A stretch of 64,000 nt of DNA from Pseudoprimorskyibacter insulae (lineage in GTDB: Bacteria; Pseudomonadota; Alphaproteobacteria; Rhodobacterales; Rhodobacteraceae): assembly GCF_900302505.1 (NCBI RefSeq), contig NZ_OMOJ01000003.1, forward strand, positions 124,001 through 188,000, in the 5' to 3' direction. Under the pieces are notes generated by a model that saw nothing but the letters and a program-made list of their open reading frames with translations, was not told the DNA's origin and made no database searches. The position numbers and the translations under genes were made by a program. Positions 25,121-34,283 of the stretch are shown one piece after another (the stretch's first letter is position 1; every line of letters begins with the position of its first letter).

Positions 25121-27231
25121 TGCGTCATCTGATTGCTGCCGCCGCATTGGCCGCCGGACTGGCCGCGCCTGCCCTTGCCCAAACCGAGAATCAAGCCGCG
25201 CTGCTGGTCGCTGACCGGGTTCTGGTCGAAAGCGACAACCGCCTGATTGCCGAGGGTAAGGTCGAAGCGTTTCAAGATGGCGTCCGCCTGACTGCATCGC
25301 GCATCGTTTATGACCGCGACGCCGACAGCCTGACGATCGAAGGCCCGATCCGACTGTCTGACTCGAACGGCAATCTGTTGATTGCCGACAGCGCCGATCT
25401 GGACATCGAATTGCGCAACGGGCTGTTGCGCGGCGCGCGGCTGGTGCTGGACGAACAATTGCAGCTGGCCTCGGTTCAGGCGCGGCGGGTCGAGGGGCGT
25501 TACACCCAGATGTCGAAGGTGGCGATCACCTCATGTCAGGTCTGCGGCGAAGATACGCCGCTTTGGCAAATCCGTGCCCGCAATGTGGTGCATGACGAAG
25601 AGGCCAAGCAGATCTATATCGACGAGGCACAGTTGCGCATTCTGGATGTGCCGGTGTTCTACCTGCCACATCTGCGCCTGCCCGACCCGACCCTGACCCG
25701 TGCGCGCGGCTTCCTGATCCCGGAAATCCTGTCCAGCACGCTGTTGGGCACCGGGGTCCGGATGCCCTATTTCGTGCCCTTGGGCGACCATGCCGACATC
25801 ACCTTTGCGCCGTACCTGTCGCCCGTCACCCGCACGATTGAGGCGCGCTATCGCCACGCCTTCCGCACCGGCACTGTGAGCTTCGACACCGCGATCAGCC
25901 GCGACACAGTGCAACGCGATACGACCCGCGCCTATCTGTTCGGCGAAGGCGCGTTCGATCTGCGCAATGATTTCAAGCTGACCTTCGACATCGAAGCGGT
26001 GAACGACCGCAGTTACCTGAGCGATTACAACTATTCCGACAAGGACCGCCTTGATAGCGAATTGCGGATCGAACGGGTGCGCCCGGATGAGTATATCACC
26101 GGCGCTCTGATCCATTATGAATCGCTGCGTGCCAATGAAAGCAACGCAACCCTGCCAACCATCGTGGGCAATGTCGAATATGAGCGCCGGTTCCTGCCCG
26201 CCATCGGAGGCGAGCTGCGCTATGATGTAACGGCGCACAGCCATTTCCGCTATTCTGAGACCGATGTCGACGGGCGCGATGTGACGCGTCTGAATGCAGG
26301 TGTGACCTATCTGAACCGCTGGACCCTGCCCGCCGGTATTCGCGCGGGCTTTACCGGGTCGGTCTGGGCCGATCACGTCAACACAGTGCAGGATAGCACC
26401 GCCGATGCCATGATCACCCAACTGACGCCGCAAGCCGCCGTCGAGGTGCGCTGGCCTTGGGTGCGCAATGACGGGCAAGGCGGCGGGATGCTGCTGGAAC
26501 CGGTGGCGCAGATCGGTTGGACAGGCGGCACGCGGCCCAACATCGCCAATGACGAAAGCACACGCGTCGAATTGGATGAGGCGAACCTGCTGTCGCTGTC
26601 CCGCTTTCCGGCGCCTGACCGGCGCGAACGCGGCTGGGTCGGTGCAGCGGGCATCCGCTGGATGCGCTATGCCCCTGCCGGTTGGTCGGCGGGCCTGACC
26701 CTTGGCCGCATTTGGCGCGACACGGCGGATGCCGAATTTTCGCGATCGTCAGGCTTGATGGGTGAAACATCCGATTGGTTGCTGGCGATGCATTTCACCG
26801 GTGCCAATGGTCTGGATCTTGTGGCCCGCGGCTTGCTGGACAACGCCGGGCGCTTTGCCAAGGCCGAAATCCGCGGGGTTTGGGACTATAAACGCCTCGG
26901 GCTTGAGGCGTCTTACGTGCTGCAATCGGCTGACCCGGCGGTTGCCCGCAATCGGGCCTTGTCCGAATGGACCATGGACGCAACCTATCAACTTGCCGAA
27001 AACTGGACCGGCTCGACCCTGTGGCGCTATGATATCGTCGACAACCGGCTGGACCGGGCCGGGGTTGGGCTCGACTATAGCAATGAATGCATCGACGTCG
27101 GGTTTTCGGTCTCGCGCCGCTTTGCATCATCCATTAACATAGAACCGACGACAAATTATGGCCTGACCGTTGCCCTGAAAGGCTTCAGCACCGGCGGCAG
27201 TGCCAAGGAGTATCGACGCACATGCCGCTGA
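25120..27231 (+). CDS. lptD: LPS-assembly outer-membrane protein LptD
   Basis: 703 aa. Signal peptide ending in APALAQ (residues 15-20), then an OstA/LptA-like jellyroll (about 25-220), then a large beta-barrel. Cysteines in the SCQVC segment, in NECIDVGF near the C-terminus and in the final RRTCR are positioned for the disulfides that LptD needs for function. With LptE it inserts LPS into the outer leaflet. It overlaps the surA-like gene by 10 nt, which fits the chaperone dependence known for LptD. Confidence 0.92.
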   Translation: MRHLIAAAALAAGLAAPALAQTENQAALLVADRVLVESDNRLIAEGKVEAFQDGVRLTASRIVYDRDADSLTIEGPIRLSDSNGNLLIADSADLDIELRNGLLRGARLVLDEQLQLASVQARRVEGRYTQMSKVAITSCQVCGEDTPLWQIRARNVVHDEEAKQIYIDEAQLRILDVPVFYLPHLRLPDPTLTRARGFLIPEILSSTLLGTGVRMPYFVPLGDHADITFAPYLSPVTRTIEARYRHAFRTGTVSFDTAISRDTVQRDTTRAYLFGEGAFDLRNDFKLTFDIEAVNDRSYLSDYNYSDKDRLDSELRIERVRPDEYITGALIHYESLRANESNATLPTIVGNVEYERRFLPAIGGELRYDVTAHSHFRYSETDVDGRDVTRLNAGVTYLNRWTLPAGIRAGFTGSVWADHVNTVQDSTADAMITQLTPQAAVEVRWPWVRNDGQGGGMLLEPVAQIGWTGGTRPNIANDESTRVELDEANLLSLSRFPAPDRRERGWVGAAGIRWMRYAPAGWSAGLTLGRIWRDTADAEFSRSSGLMGETSDWLLAMHFTGANGLDLVARGLLDNAGRFAKAEIRGVWDYKRLGLEASYVLQSADPAVARNRALSEWTMDATYQLAENWTGSTLWRYDIVDNRLDRAGVGLDYSNECIDVGFSVSRRFASSINIEPTTNYGLTVALKGFSTGGSAKEYRRTCR

Positions 27232-28442
27232 CGCTGATCCGCCCGCCTGTTCTTGCCCTTGGCCTTGTTGGGGCCTCGACCACGTTTGCCGCCGCGCAAA
27301 GCCTGTTTTCACCGGCTGTGCGCGTCAATGACAAGGTCATCACCCATTACGAGGTGGAACAACGCGCCCGGATGATGGTGGTTCTCAACTCGCCCGGCGA
27401 CACGCAGGAACAGGCGATCGAACAGCTGATCGAAGACCGGCTAAAGCTGGAGGCCGCGCAGGCCGCAGGCATCGTGCCCACTGCCGAAGAGATTGAGGCC
27501 GCGATTGCCGATTTCGCCGCGCAAGGCAGCCTTGAACCTGCTGAGTTTCTGAAAGCGCTGGAAACCGAAGGTGTCGCAAGCCAGACCTTCCGCGACTTCG
27601 TGACCGCAGGCATCGCTTGGCGCGAATTGGTCCGCGCCCGGTTTGGCAACCGTTCCCTCGCGTCCGAGGCTGAAATTGACCGCGCGATTTCCAGTTCGCA
27701 AACCGGTGGCGGCGTGCGTGTACTGCTGTCGGAAATCATCATGCCCGCAACGCCGGAAACCCGCGAAGAGGTACGAGAGCGCGCCAACCGCATTGCCCAA
27801 TACCGCACGATTGCTGAATTTTCTTCAGCCGCGCGTGAATTTTCGGCGACCGCGACGCGGGGCGCTGGTGGCCGTCTTCCGTGGCAAAACGTCAGCGAAC
27901 TTCCGCCCGTGCTTCAGCCGCTGATCCTTGGGCTGGCCCCCGGTCAGGTGACTGACCCCCTGCCGCTGCCCAATGCCGTGGCGCTGTTCCAGCTGCGCGC
28001 GATTGAAGAAACCAACTATGTCGCGCCCAGCTACGCCGCTGTGGAATACGCAATGTACTACCTACCCGGTGGCCGCAGCCCCGAAACGCTGGCCAAGGCG
28101 CGGGTGATTGCCCAATCGCTGGACCGCTGCGACGACCTTTACGGCGTGGCCAAAGGCCAGCCGGAGGAGGTTCTGGACCGCATGACCCAACCGCCGGCGG
28201 ATGTGCCCGGCGACGTGGCGATTGAGCTGTCGAAAATGGACGCGGGCGAAATCTCGACCGCGCTGACCCGCAACAACGGCCAGACCTTGGTTCTGCTGAT
28301 GCTCTGCGGGCGCACCGCCGCCGTGAACGAAGACGCCGACCGCGAAAACATCGCGCTTGGCCTGCGCAACCGCCGGATCGGCAGTTTTGCCGATGGCTAT
28401 CTGGCCGAGCTGAAAGCTGACGCCTACATCGTACGCCAATGA
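27222..28442 (+). CDS. surA: SurA-like periplasmic chaperone/peptidyl-prolyl isomerase
   Basis: 406 aa. Signal peptide to about residue 25. A SurA_N chaperone domain (about 30-150) contains VNDKVITHYEVEQR and IEDRLKLEAA. A single parvulin-type domain (about 165-280) contains RGAGGRLPW. A C-terminal helical region completes the protein. SurA assists outer-membrane barrels including LptD. AAGGAG lies 11 nt before the ATG. Its stop overlaps pdxA by 4 nt. Only one parvulin domain is evident, compared with two in E. coli. Confidence 0.85.
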   Translation: MPLTLIRPPVLALGLVGASTTFAAAQSLFSPAVRVNDKVITHYEVEQRARMMVVLNSPGDTQEQAIEQLIEDRLKLEAAQAAGIVPTAEEIEAAIADFAAQGSLEPAEFLKALETEGVASQTFRDFVTAGIAWRELVRARFGNRSLASEAEIDRAISSSQTGGGVRVLLSEIIMPATPETREEVRERANRIAQYRTIAEFSSAAREFSATATRGAGGRLPWQNVSELPPVLQPLILGLAPGQVTDPLPLPNAVALFQLRAIEETNYVAPSYAAVEYAMYYLPGGRSPETLAKARVIAQSLDRCDDLYGVAKGQPEEVLDRMTQPPADVPGDVAIELSKMDAGEISTALTRNNGQTLVLLMLCGRTAAVNEDADRENIALGLRNRRIGSFADGYLAELKADAYIVRQ

Positions 28443-29392
28443 CCCGCGCGCCTATCGCGCTCACCTCGGGTGAGCCTGCGGGGATCGGGCCTGAACTGGC
28501 TGGCCCCGCATGGCAAGCGCTGCGCGGAGAGGTTCCGTTTTTCTGGATCGGCGATCCGTCGCATTTGGATTGCGCCTATGAGGTCATCACCGACCCGTCG
28601 CAAGCCGCCCAATGCACCGACCTGCCGGTCCTGCCCCATGACTTCGGATCGCCCCGTACCCCCGGCTCGCCGCAACCGGCCCAAGCGCAGGCGGTGATTG
28701 ACGTGATCGCTCGCGCGGTCGATCTGGCACAGCGCGGCGCGGCGTCGGCGGTCTGCACCGCCCCCATCCACAAAAAAGCGCTGCAAGACGGCGCAGGCTT
28801 TGCCTATCCCGGCCATACCGAATATCTGGCCGCGCTGGCGGGGCAATCAGATGTGGTGATGATGCTGGCCTCAAGCGCGCTGCGCGTTGTGCCCGTCACC
28901 ATCCATATCGCGTTTGAGGACGTGCCAAATGCCCTGACCCCGGAATTGCTGGAAACCACCATTCGCATCACGCGCCGCGATCTGCAAAACCGCTTTGGTT
29001 TGACCGAGCCGCGTATTGCCGTTGCTGGCCTTAATCCGCATGCGGGCGAAGGTGGAAAAATGGGCCGTCAGGAAATCGAATTGATTTCGCCGGTATTGGA
29101 TCGCCTTAAGAATGAAGGCATGCAAATCACCGGCCCGCATTCCGCCGATACCATGTTCCATGCGGCGGCCCGCACCCTATACGATGTTGCCATTTGTATG
29201 TACCACGACCAGGCTCTTATACCCATAAAGACGCTTGATTTCGATCATGGCGTCAACGTAACACTCGGATTACCTTTCATCCGCACGTCGCCAGACCATG
29301 GCACGGCATTCGATATCGCGGGCAAGGGACTCGCGAATTCCAGCTCGACCATTGAAGCATTGAAATTGGCTTGGGCAATGAATAAGGATTGA
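28439..29392 (+). CDS. pdxA: 4-hydroxythreonine-4-phosphate dehydrogenase
   Basis: 317 aa. Oxidises 4-phosphohydroxy-L-threonine in pyridoxal-phosphate synthesis. Metal-binding histidines are visible in YPGHTEYLAAL, LNPHAGEGGKMG and MYHDQALIP, and the C-terminus has RTSPDHGTAFDIAG. Start overlaps surA (ATGA). The last ~100 codons use rarer AT-rich codons (ATA, TTA, AAT) than the first 200 and the rest of the window, which suggests recombination reaching into this gene. Confidence 0.92.
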   Translation: MTRAPIALTSGEPAGIGPELAGPAWQALRGEVPFFWIGDPSHLDCAYEVITDPSQAAQCTDLPVLPHDFGSPRTPGSPQPAQAQAVIDVIARAVDLAQRGAASAVCTAPIHKKALQDGAGFAYPGHTEYLAALAGQSDVVMMLASSALRVVPVTIHIAFEDVPNALTPELLETTIRITRRDLQNRFGLTEPRIAVAGLNPHAGEGGKMGRQEIELISPVLDRLKNEGMQITGPHSADTMFHAAARTLYDVAICMYHDQALIPIKTLDFDHGVNVTLGLPFIRTSPDHGTAFDIAGKGLANSSSTIEALKLAWAMNKD

Positions 29393-29395
29393 ACC

Positions 29396-29845
29396 ATGCA
29401 ACCGCGTGCTGCCTTTGCGCTATTGCTCTGCGCTATGTGTATCAAGAATATCGAAGAAATTATGTTTCTTCCTGAATGGGGGGATACGAATAACTTCTTT
29501 ATTCAAATGTCTACGGCGCAGGTGATCTTGGCCGCCACGATCCTGACAGTTGTGTTTGCTGTGATCGGGTTGAAAACCGCTGACAAAACGGTCTGGCCGC
29601 TTGCGCTGATTACCGGTAGCCTTATGGCCAGCGCATTGGCGAACTTGATCCTTTCTGTAATCCAGTTTGAGCTGATGCCCGGCGTTTTGGGCGGCGTGCT
29701 GTTTTTGATCCCGGCAGCGGTTTTGGTGTTCCGGTCTTTGGATTTCACCATCGGCCGCAGTTCGCTTTATACGCTGGCTGGTCTGCCTTTCGCGCTGACC
29801 TCCGGCTACCTTGCCCTTGCCTTGTCGGGCTTTTTGGTGAATTGA
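29396..29845 (+). CDS. HXXEE-like integral membrane protein
   Basis: 149 aa, about four to five membrane segments. IEEIMFLPEW near residues 19-28 and the later ANLILSVIQFELMPGVL resemble the HXXEE domain, but the His expected before the Glu pair is Asn here (KNIEE). The gene sits between pdxA and rsmA, which are adjacent in many Proteobacteria. Its first ~120 bases are AT-rich like the end of pdxA. AAGGA lies 7-8 nt before the ATG. Function unknown; HXXEE proteins lack an established activity. It may be an acquired insertion. Confidence 0.6.
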   Translation: MQPRAAFALLLCAMCIKNIEEIMFLPEWGDTNNFFIQMSTAQVILAATILTVVFAVIGLKTADKTVWPLALITGSLMASALANLILSVIQFELMPGVLGGVLFLIPAAVLVFRSLDFTIGRSSLYTLAGLPFALTSGYLALALSGFLVN

Positions 29846-29851
29846 GGCCGC

Positions 29852-30691
29852 ATGAGCGGCATTGATACTCTTCCCCCCCTGCGTCAGGTCATCGACACCC
29901 ACGGGATCGCGGCCAAGAAGTCGCTTGGTCAGAACTTTCTGTTGGATCTGAACCTGACGGCCAAGATCGCCCGGCACGCCGGGGATCTGACCCAATGTGA
30001 CGTGCTGGAGGTCGGCCCCGGCCCCGGCGGTTTGACGCGCGGCCTATTGGCCGAAGGGGCGCGGCGCGTGCTGGCCATCGAAAAAGACAGCCGCTGTATG
30101 CCCGCCCTGGCCGAAATCGCCGAGGCCTATCCGGGCCGTCTTGAGGTGATCAACGCCGACGCGCTTGAGGTCGATCCGCTGGCGCATCTGACGCCGCCGA
30201 TCCGCATCGCGGCCAACCTGCCCTATAACGTCGGCACCGAATTGTTGGTGCGCTGGCTGACGCCCAAGGAATGGCCGCCCGTCTGGTCGTCGCTGACGCT
30301 GATGTTCCAGCGTGAAGTGGCCGACCGGATCGTCGCGCCCCCCGGCAGCAAGACATACGGACGGTTGGCCCTGCTGGCCCAATGGCGCACCGATGCCCGC
30401 ATCGTCATGAGCCTGCCGCCTGAGGCTTTTAGCCCGCCACCCAAGATCCATTCAGCCGTGGTGCATCTGACCGCCCTGCCCGAGCCACGCTATCCGGCCA
30501 ATGCCGCGACGCTGGAACGGGTTGTCGCCCGCGCCTTCAACCAGCGCCGCAAGATGCTACGCTCGGCGCTGAAGGGCATCGCACCTGACCTGGAGGACCG
30601 TCTGTTGGCCGCAGGCATTCAGCCCACCGAACGGGCCGAACAAGTCAGCCTAGAGCAGTTCTGCGCCTTGGCCCGCGCCATCGACGCCTAA
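29852..30691 (+). CDS. rsmA: 16S rRNA adenine dimethyltransferase
   Basis: 279 aa (KsgA). Dimethylates A1518 and A1519 of 16S rRNA late in 30S assembly. Motif [11 protein letters not shown] (53-62), the catalytic NLPYN near residue 122 and the [12 protein letters not shown] and [12 protein letters not shown] segments are all present. The leading [11 protein letters not shown] is diagnostic. The order pdxA then rsmA is widely conserved. Confidence 0.95.
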   Translation: MSGIDTLPPLRQVIDTHGIAAKKSLGQNFLLDLNLTAKIARHAGDLTQCDVLEVGPGPGGLTRGLLAEGARRVLAIEKDSRCMPALAEIAEAYPGRLEVINADALEVDPLAHLTPPIRIAANLPYNVGTELLVRWLTPKEWPPVWSSLTLMFQREVADRIVAPPGSKTYGRLALLAQWRTDARIVMSLPPEAFSPPPKIHSAVVHLTALPEPRYPANAATLERVVARAFNQRRKMLRSALKGIAPDLEDRLLAAGIQPTERAEQVSLEQFCALARAIDA

Positions 30692-30714
30692 CACCAAGCC
30701 CGACGCCAGAATCG

Positions 30715-30742
30715 AAAAACGCGGGCCTAAGCCCGCGTTTTT
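30715..30742. terminator. bidirectional terminator between rsmA and the DUF4167 gene
   Basis: A symmetric AAAAACGCGGGC-CTAA-GCCCGCGTTTTT hairpin. The 12-bp perfect stem ends in a T-run on both strands and lies between two convergent stop codons. Confidence 0.92.
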
Positions 30743-30750
30743 CTGTTTGG

Positions 30751-31401
30751 TCACTCTGCCGCTTGGCCGCTGTCGCCACTGGGCGCAGGTTCTGGCGCGG
30801 GCGCAGGGGTGCTGTCGCCTTCAGCCGCCGCTTCGGCCTTTTTCGGCGCGGGCTTTTTGCGCGGCTTGCGCGGGGCGCGGGGTTTTTTCGGCTTTTCTTC
30901 GGCCGCCGCTTCGGGCGTATCGACCAAGCCAGTATCGCCATCGTCAGAGGCCGAAAAATCAACCACATCCGGCTGCGGCGCTTCGGACGGATCCCGTACC
31001 TGCGCGTCTGCCTTTACGGGCTGATCATTGTCATTGTCGCCACCGTTTTGGCCGGTGTCGTCATTGTCGCCTTTGCGGTTTTCGCGGTCGCGATCACGCT
31101 GCGCCTGACGTTCGCGGTTTTCGCGTTCCTGCTGTTCGCGGCGCGCGTCAATTTCGCGCTGCGCTTCGCCCAGCATACGCAGGTAGTGTTCGGCGTGCTG
31201 CTGAAAGTTCTCAGCAGCAACCCGATCGTTTGCCAACTGGGCGTCGCGGGCCAGTTGGTTATACTTCTCAATGATTTGCTGCGGTGTACCGCGTACCTTG
31301 CCTTCGGGGCCCGAGCTATCGAACACACGATTGACGACGTTGCCGACAGAAGACCGGTTCCGGTTGGATTTGGACCGCGAGCGTGACTTAGATGATCTCA
31401 T
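30751..31401 (-). CDS. DUF4167 protein
   Basis: 216 aa. The conserved N-terminal domain (about residues 1-85) is basic and contains KYNQLARDAQLANDRVAAENFQQHAEHYLR, here cited in two parts: KYNQLARDAQLAND and NFQQHAEHYLRML. The rest is low-complexity: an Arg/Glu-rich stretch, an Asp/Asn-rich stretch and Lys/Pro/Ala-rich repeats, probably disordered. Function unknown; RNA binding is plausible from charge. In alphaproteobacteria it commonly lies next to prmC-prfA, as here. Confidence 0.85.
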   Translation of the reverse strand: MRSSKSRSRSKSNRNRSSVGNVVNRVFDSSGPEGKVRGTPQQIIEKYNQLARDAQLANDRVAAENFQQHAEHYLRMLGEAQREIDARREQQERENRERQAQRDRDRENRKGDNDDTGQNGGDNDNDQPVKADAQVRDPSEAPQPDVVDFSASDDGDTGLVDTPEAAAEEKPKKPRAPRKPRKKPAPKKAEAAAEGDSTPAPAPEPAPSGDSGQAAE

Positions 31402-31613
31402 AGTTTTGGAGTTCCAGCCTTATCCTTGACTATCCCTGTGCCGTCACATTTCACATGCGCTGTTCTGGGCACCGAATTTTTGGGCTTGGCGTTGCGCGGG
31501 ACCACCGGAACGATATCCACCGCAGCAACTATTTGCAGTAAGCACGTCCAGACGAACGATACAAGGGCTAGTGTTAAAAAAACATCGCAAAACACGCGAT
31601 AGAGTGGCGATTG

Positions 31614-32456
31614 TTACCCAGATGCCCGCGCCAGAACGACGCGGTCGCGCCCATCAAGGTCTGGAATGATCGCCGCATGGATCAAGCCTGCGTTGCGCAT
31701 CATATCCATCACGGCCTGCCCCTGCGTCGGTCCGATCTCGACCATCAGGCGCCCGCCGGGTGCCAGAAAGGCCGGGGCACCCGACACGATCTGGCGATAG
31801 GCGCTTAGCCCGTCCCCCTCGTCGGTCAGGGCCATGCGGGGTTCATGGATGCGCACCTCAGCCGATAGATCGTCCATTTCCGCAGCGGCGATATAAGGCG
31901 GGTTCGACACGATCAGATCAAAGCGCCGCCCGCCCTTGGTCAGGGGCGAATACCAGCTGCCGTTGGTCAGCTCAGACCGGTCCTCAAGCCGCAGGCTGTT
32001 GCGGTTCCAAAAGGCGACGTTCAGCGCCTCTTCGCTCAGGTCAATGCCAAGGCCCGTGGTCTGGGTCGTTTCCGCCAGTAGCGTCAGCAGGATGCAGCCC
32101 GTGCCGGTGCCAAGGTCCAGCACGCGCTCAAACGGTTCGGACAGCGCGGCCTCGATCAGGGTTTCGGTTTCCGGGCGCGGGTCCAGCACCTCGGGCGTGA
32201 CAAGGAATTCACGGCCATAGAATTGCCGCCGCCCCGTCAAATGCGATACAGGCACCCGTTCGCCGCGCCGTTCGATCAACGCGTTGTAGATCACCGTCAG
32301 ATCAGGATCGACCGGTTCGGGCAAAAACAGCGTCAGCCGCCCCGGCGGCACCTTCAGCACATGAGCCAGCAGACGCCGCGCATCGCGGCCCGCGTCAGGC
32401 ACACCTGCCGCTGTCAGAAATATCGTGGCCTTGGCCAGAATCTCGGACCCGGTCAT
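31614..32456 (-). CDS. prmC: release-factor glutamine methyltransferase
   Basis: 280 aa. Methylates the GGQ glutamine of release factors. SAM motif DLGTGTG (114-120) and catalytic NPPY (185-188) are present, with an N-terminal helical domain that recognises the factor. Its start overlaps the prfA stop by 4 nt (ATGA at 32453-32456), so substrate and enzyme are coexpressed. The 212 bp downstream to DUF4167 hold only the DUF4167 promoter region; I see no gene there. Confidence 0.93.
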   Translation of the reverse strand: MTGSEILAKATIFLTAAGVPDAGRDARRLLAHVLKVPPGRLTLFLPEPVDPDLTVIYNALIERRGERVPVSHLTGRRQFYGREFLVTPEVLDPRPETETLIEAALSEPFERVLDLGTGTGCILLTLLAETTQTTGLGIDLSEEALNVAFWNRNSLRLEDRSELTNGSWYSPLTKGGRRFDLIVSNPPYIAAAEMDDLSAEVRIHEPRMALTDEGDGLSAYRQIVSGAPAFLAPGGRLMVEIGPTQGQAVMDMMRNAGLIHAAIIPDLDGRDRVVLARASG

Positions 32457-33505
32457 TGCATATCCATTTCGGCCAACAAGGTGGCCTGCGCATCGGCGCT
32501 CAGCGCATCAAGGATATCATCCAGATCGCCCTGCATCACCTTGTCCAAGCTGTACAGAGTCAGGTTGATCCGGTGATCGGTCATCCGGCCTTGCGGGAAA
32601 TTGTAGGTGCGGATGCGTTCGCTGCGATCCCCGGATCCGACCTGCGATTTACGATTGGCCGAGCGTTCGCTATCGACCTTCTGGCGTTCCAGATCGAACA
32701 GCCGCGTGCGCAGAACCTGCATGGCAATCTCTCGGTTGCGGTGTTGCGATTTTTCCGAGCTGGTCACAACGATCCCCGACGGCAAGTGTGTGATCCGCAC
32801 CGCCGAGTCCGTGGTGTTGACGTGCTGCCCGCCCGCGCCCGAACTGCGCATCGTATCGATGCGGATGTCATTGGCGTTGATCTGAATGTCCACATCCTCG
32901 GCCTCGGGCAATACCGCAACCGTCGCCGCCGATGTGTGAATCCGTCCGCCGCTTTCGGTGGTTGGCACGCGCTGCACCCGATGCACGCCGGATTCGAACT
33001 TCAGCCGGGCAAAGACGTTTTCCCCGGCAATGCGGGCCACCACTTCCTTGATCCCGCCCAGTTCGGTCGCGGCCTCTTCGATGATCTCAAACTTCCAGCC
33101 CCGCGCCTCGGCATAGCGTTGATACATGCGCAGCAGATCGCCCGCAAACAGCGATGCCTCATCCCCGCCGGTGCCGGGACGGATTTCCAGGATCGCGGGC
33201 CGCGCATCAGCGGCATCCTTGGGCAGCAGCGCCAATTGCAGCGCGTGCTCAGCCTCTGGCAACGCGGCCTTCAGCGCGGGCAGCTCTTCCTCGGCCAGTT
33301 CGCGCATGTCTGGATCGTCCATCATGGCCTTGGCTTCGGCGATATCGTCCAGCAGCGTGTTATAGGCGGCGATCTGTTCGACCACCGGGCGCAGTTCGGA
33401 ATATTCGCGCCCAAGGGCTGCAATATCCCCGCCCCCTTCGGCCATGCGGGCCTCAAGGTATTCAAAGCGCTGGGTGATCTGGGCAAGTCTGTCTTTGGGA
33501 AGCAT
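32453..33505 (-). CDS. prfA: peptide chain release factor 1
   Basis: 350 aa. Recognises UAA and UAG stop codons. GGQ at 225-227 triggers peptide release. The codon-recognition tripeptide region reads RVPTTESGG (P181-T183). N-terminal helical domain and the C-terminal [15 protein letters not shown] are as expected. ATG 33505 begins [10 protein letters not shown]. First gene of the prfA-prmC pair. Confidence 0.95.
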   Translation of the reverse strand: MLPKDRLAQITQRFEYLEARMAEGGGDIAALGREYSELRPVVEQIAAYNTLLDDIAEAKAMMDDPDMRELAEEELPALKAALPEAEHALQLALLPKDAADARPAILEIRPGTGGDEASLFAGDLLRMYQRYAEARGWKFEIIEEAATELGGIKEVVARIAGENVFARLKFESGVHRVQRVPTTESGGRIHTSAATVAVLPEAEDVDIQINANDIRIDTMRSSGAGGQHVNTTDSAVRITHLPSGIVVTSSEKSQHRNREIAMQVLRTRLFDLERQKVDSERSANRKSQVGSGDRSERIRTYNFPQGRMTDHRINLTLYSLDKVMQGDLDDILDALSADAQATLLAEMDMQ

Positions 33506-33590
33506 GATGTTCTGTCCCTTATCCCGGCGCTTTGGTCAAGGGTGAGAAATTGCGCTGCGCAAACCCGCGCGTTTGTGCTATCATGGGCTC

Positions 33591-33878
33591 ATGCGATCCT
33601 TGGCGTTCTTCCTTGCCCTCTTGGCGGGGCCTGCCTTGGCCGATGCCACCATCGGCGGCAAAACCGTGGACTGCTATTGCACCGACACCCAAGGCGACCG
33701 GGTCGAACTGGGCCAGTTCATTTGCCTGACCGTTGGCAGCCGCACCTTTACCGCGCAATGCCAGATGTCGCTGAACGTGCCGATGTGGCGCGAAATTCAA
33801 TCCGGCTGCTATAGTTCTGCCCTACCGCAGAGCCTTCAGCCACCCATCGACACGGGCCTTGTTGACGCCCAGATCTGA
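33591..33878 (+). CDS. small secreted cysteine-containing protein
   Basis: 95 aa. A signal peptide (residues 1-18, ending GPALADA) precedes a small domain with six cysteines in contexts VDCYC, FICLTV, AQCQM and SGCYSS, likely disulfide-bonded in the periplasm. Function unknown. The MSLNVPMWRE segment looks conserved rather than random. The last ~19 codons overlap the 3' end of the convergent DUF1499 gene by 57 bases, so either the true C-terminus is unusual or both strands are constrained here. Confidence 0.6.
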   Translation: MRSLAFFLALLAGPALADATIGGKTVDCYCTDTQGDRVELGQFICLTVGSRTFTAQCQMSLNVPMWREIQSGCYSSALPQSLQPPIDTGLVDAQI

Positions 33879-34256
33879 TTGACCAAAGCGCAGCCGCGAC
33901 CAGATTTCCAGCGCGTCATCAGACAGTTGCACCGTGGCATAATCGGGAAAACCAAACGCCTTGGAACGGGTGACATAGGTGACGCGCCCGTCTTCGGGGC
34001 GGCCTGCCAACACCTCGGTGCGCGGGGTTTCCAGGATGATCCGGTGCAGCCGCTCAAACGTGGCGGCGTCACCGGGAATGCGCCTGCGCACGCCGCCCGC
34101 CAAGTCCTGATCCACCGTCACCATCGGATCGACATGCCAACGCGCCACATCGCTGGGCGCAAGGCGAATCCACGCCAAGCCGCCCAGAACCGCCAAAGCG
34201 ATAAAAAGTCCGATCCACATGCCCCACCTCTTGCGCTGTCTGCGCTTGAATTGCAT
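33822..34256 (-). CDS. DUF1499 protein
   Basis: 144 aa. One membrane anchor (residues about 13-31) then a DUF1499 domain with ETPRTEVLAGRPEDGRVTYV and FGFPDYATVQL. Function unknown; the family is found in bacteria and chloroplasts. The 3' end overlaps the small secreted protein on the other strand. Confidence 0.75.
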   Translation of the reverse strand: MQFKRRQRKRWGMWIGLFIALAVLGGLAWIRLAPSDVARWHVDPMVTVDQDLAGGVRRRIPGDAATFERLHRIILETPRTEVLAGRPEDGRVTYVTRSKAFGFPDYATVQLSDDALEIWSRLRFGQSDLGVNKARVDGWLKALR

Positions 34257-34283
34257 GTCCGCCCTCGCGCGTTAAGGCCTAGC

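Noticed and set aside
31398-31595. 65-codon minus-strand frame in the gap upstream of DUF4167
   Set aside because: Has a hydrophobic start but no ribosome site and overlaps the DUF4167 start; more likely its leader region.
32456-33814. 452-codon plus-strand open frame
   Set aside because: Antisense to prfA; the real plus-strand gene near its end is the small secreted protein in another frame.
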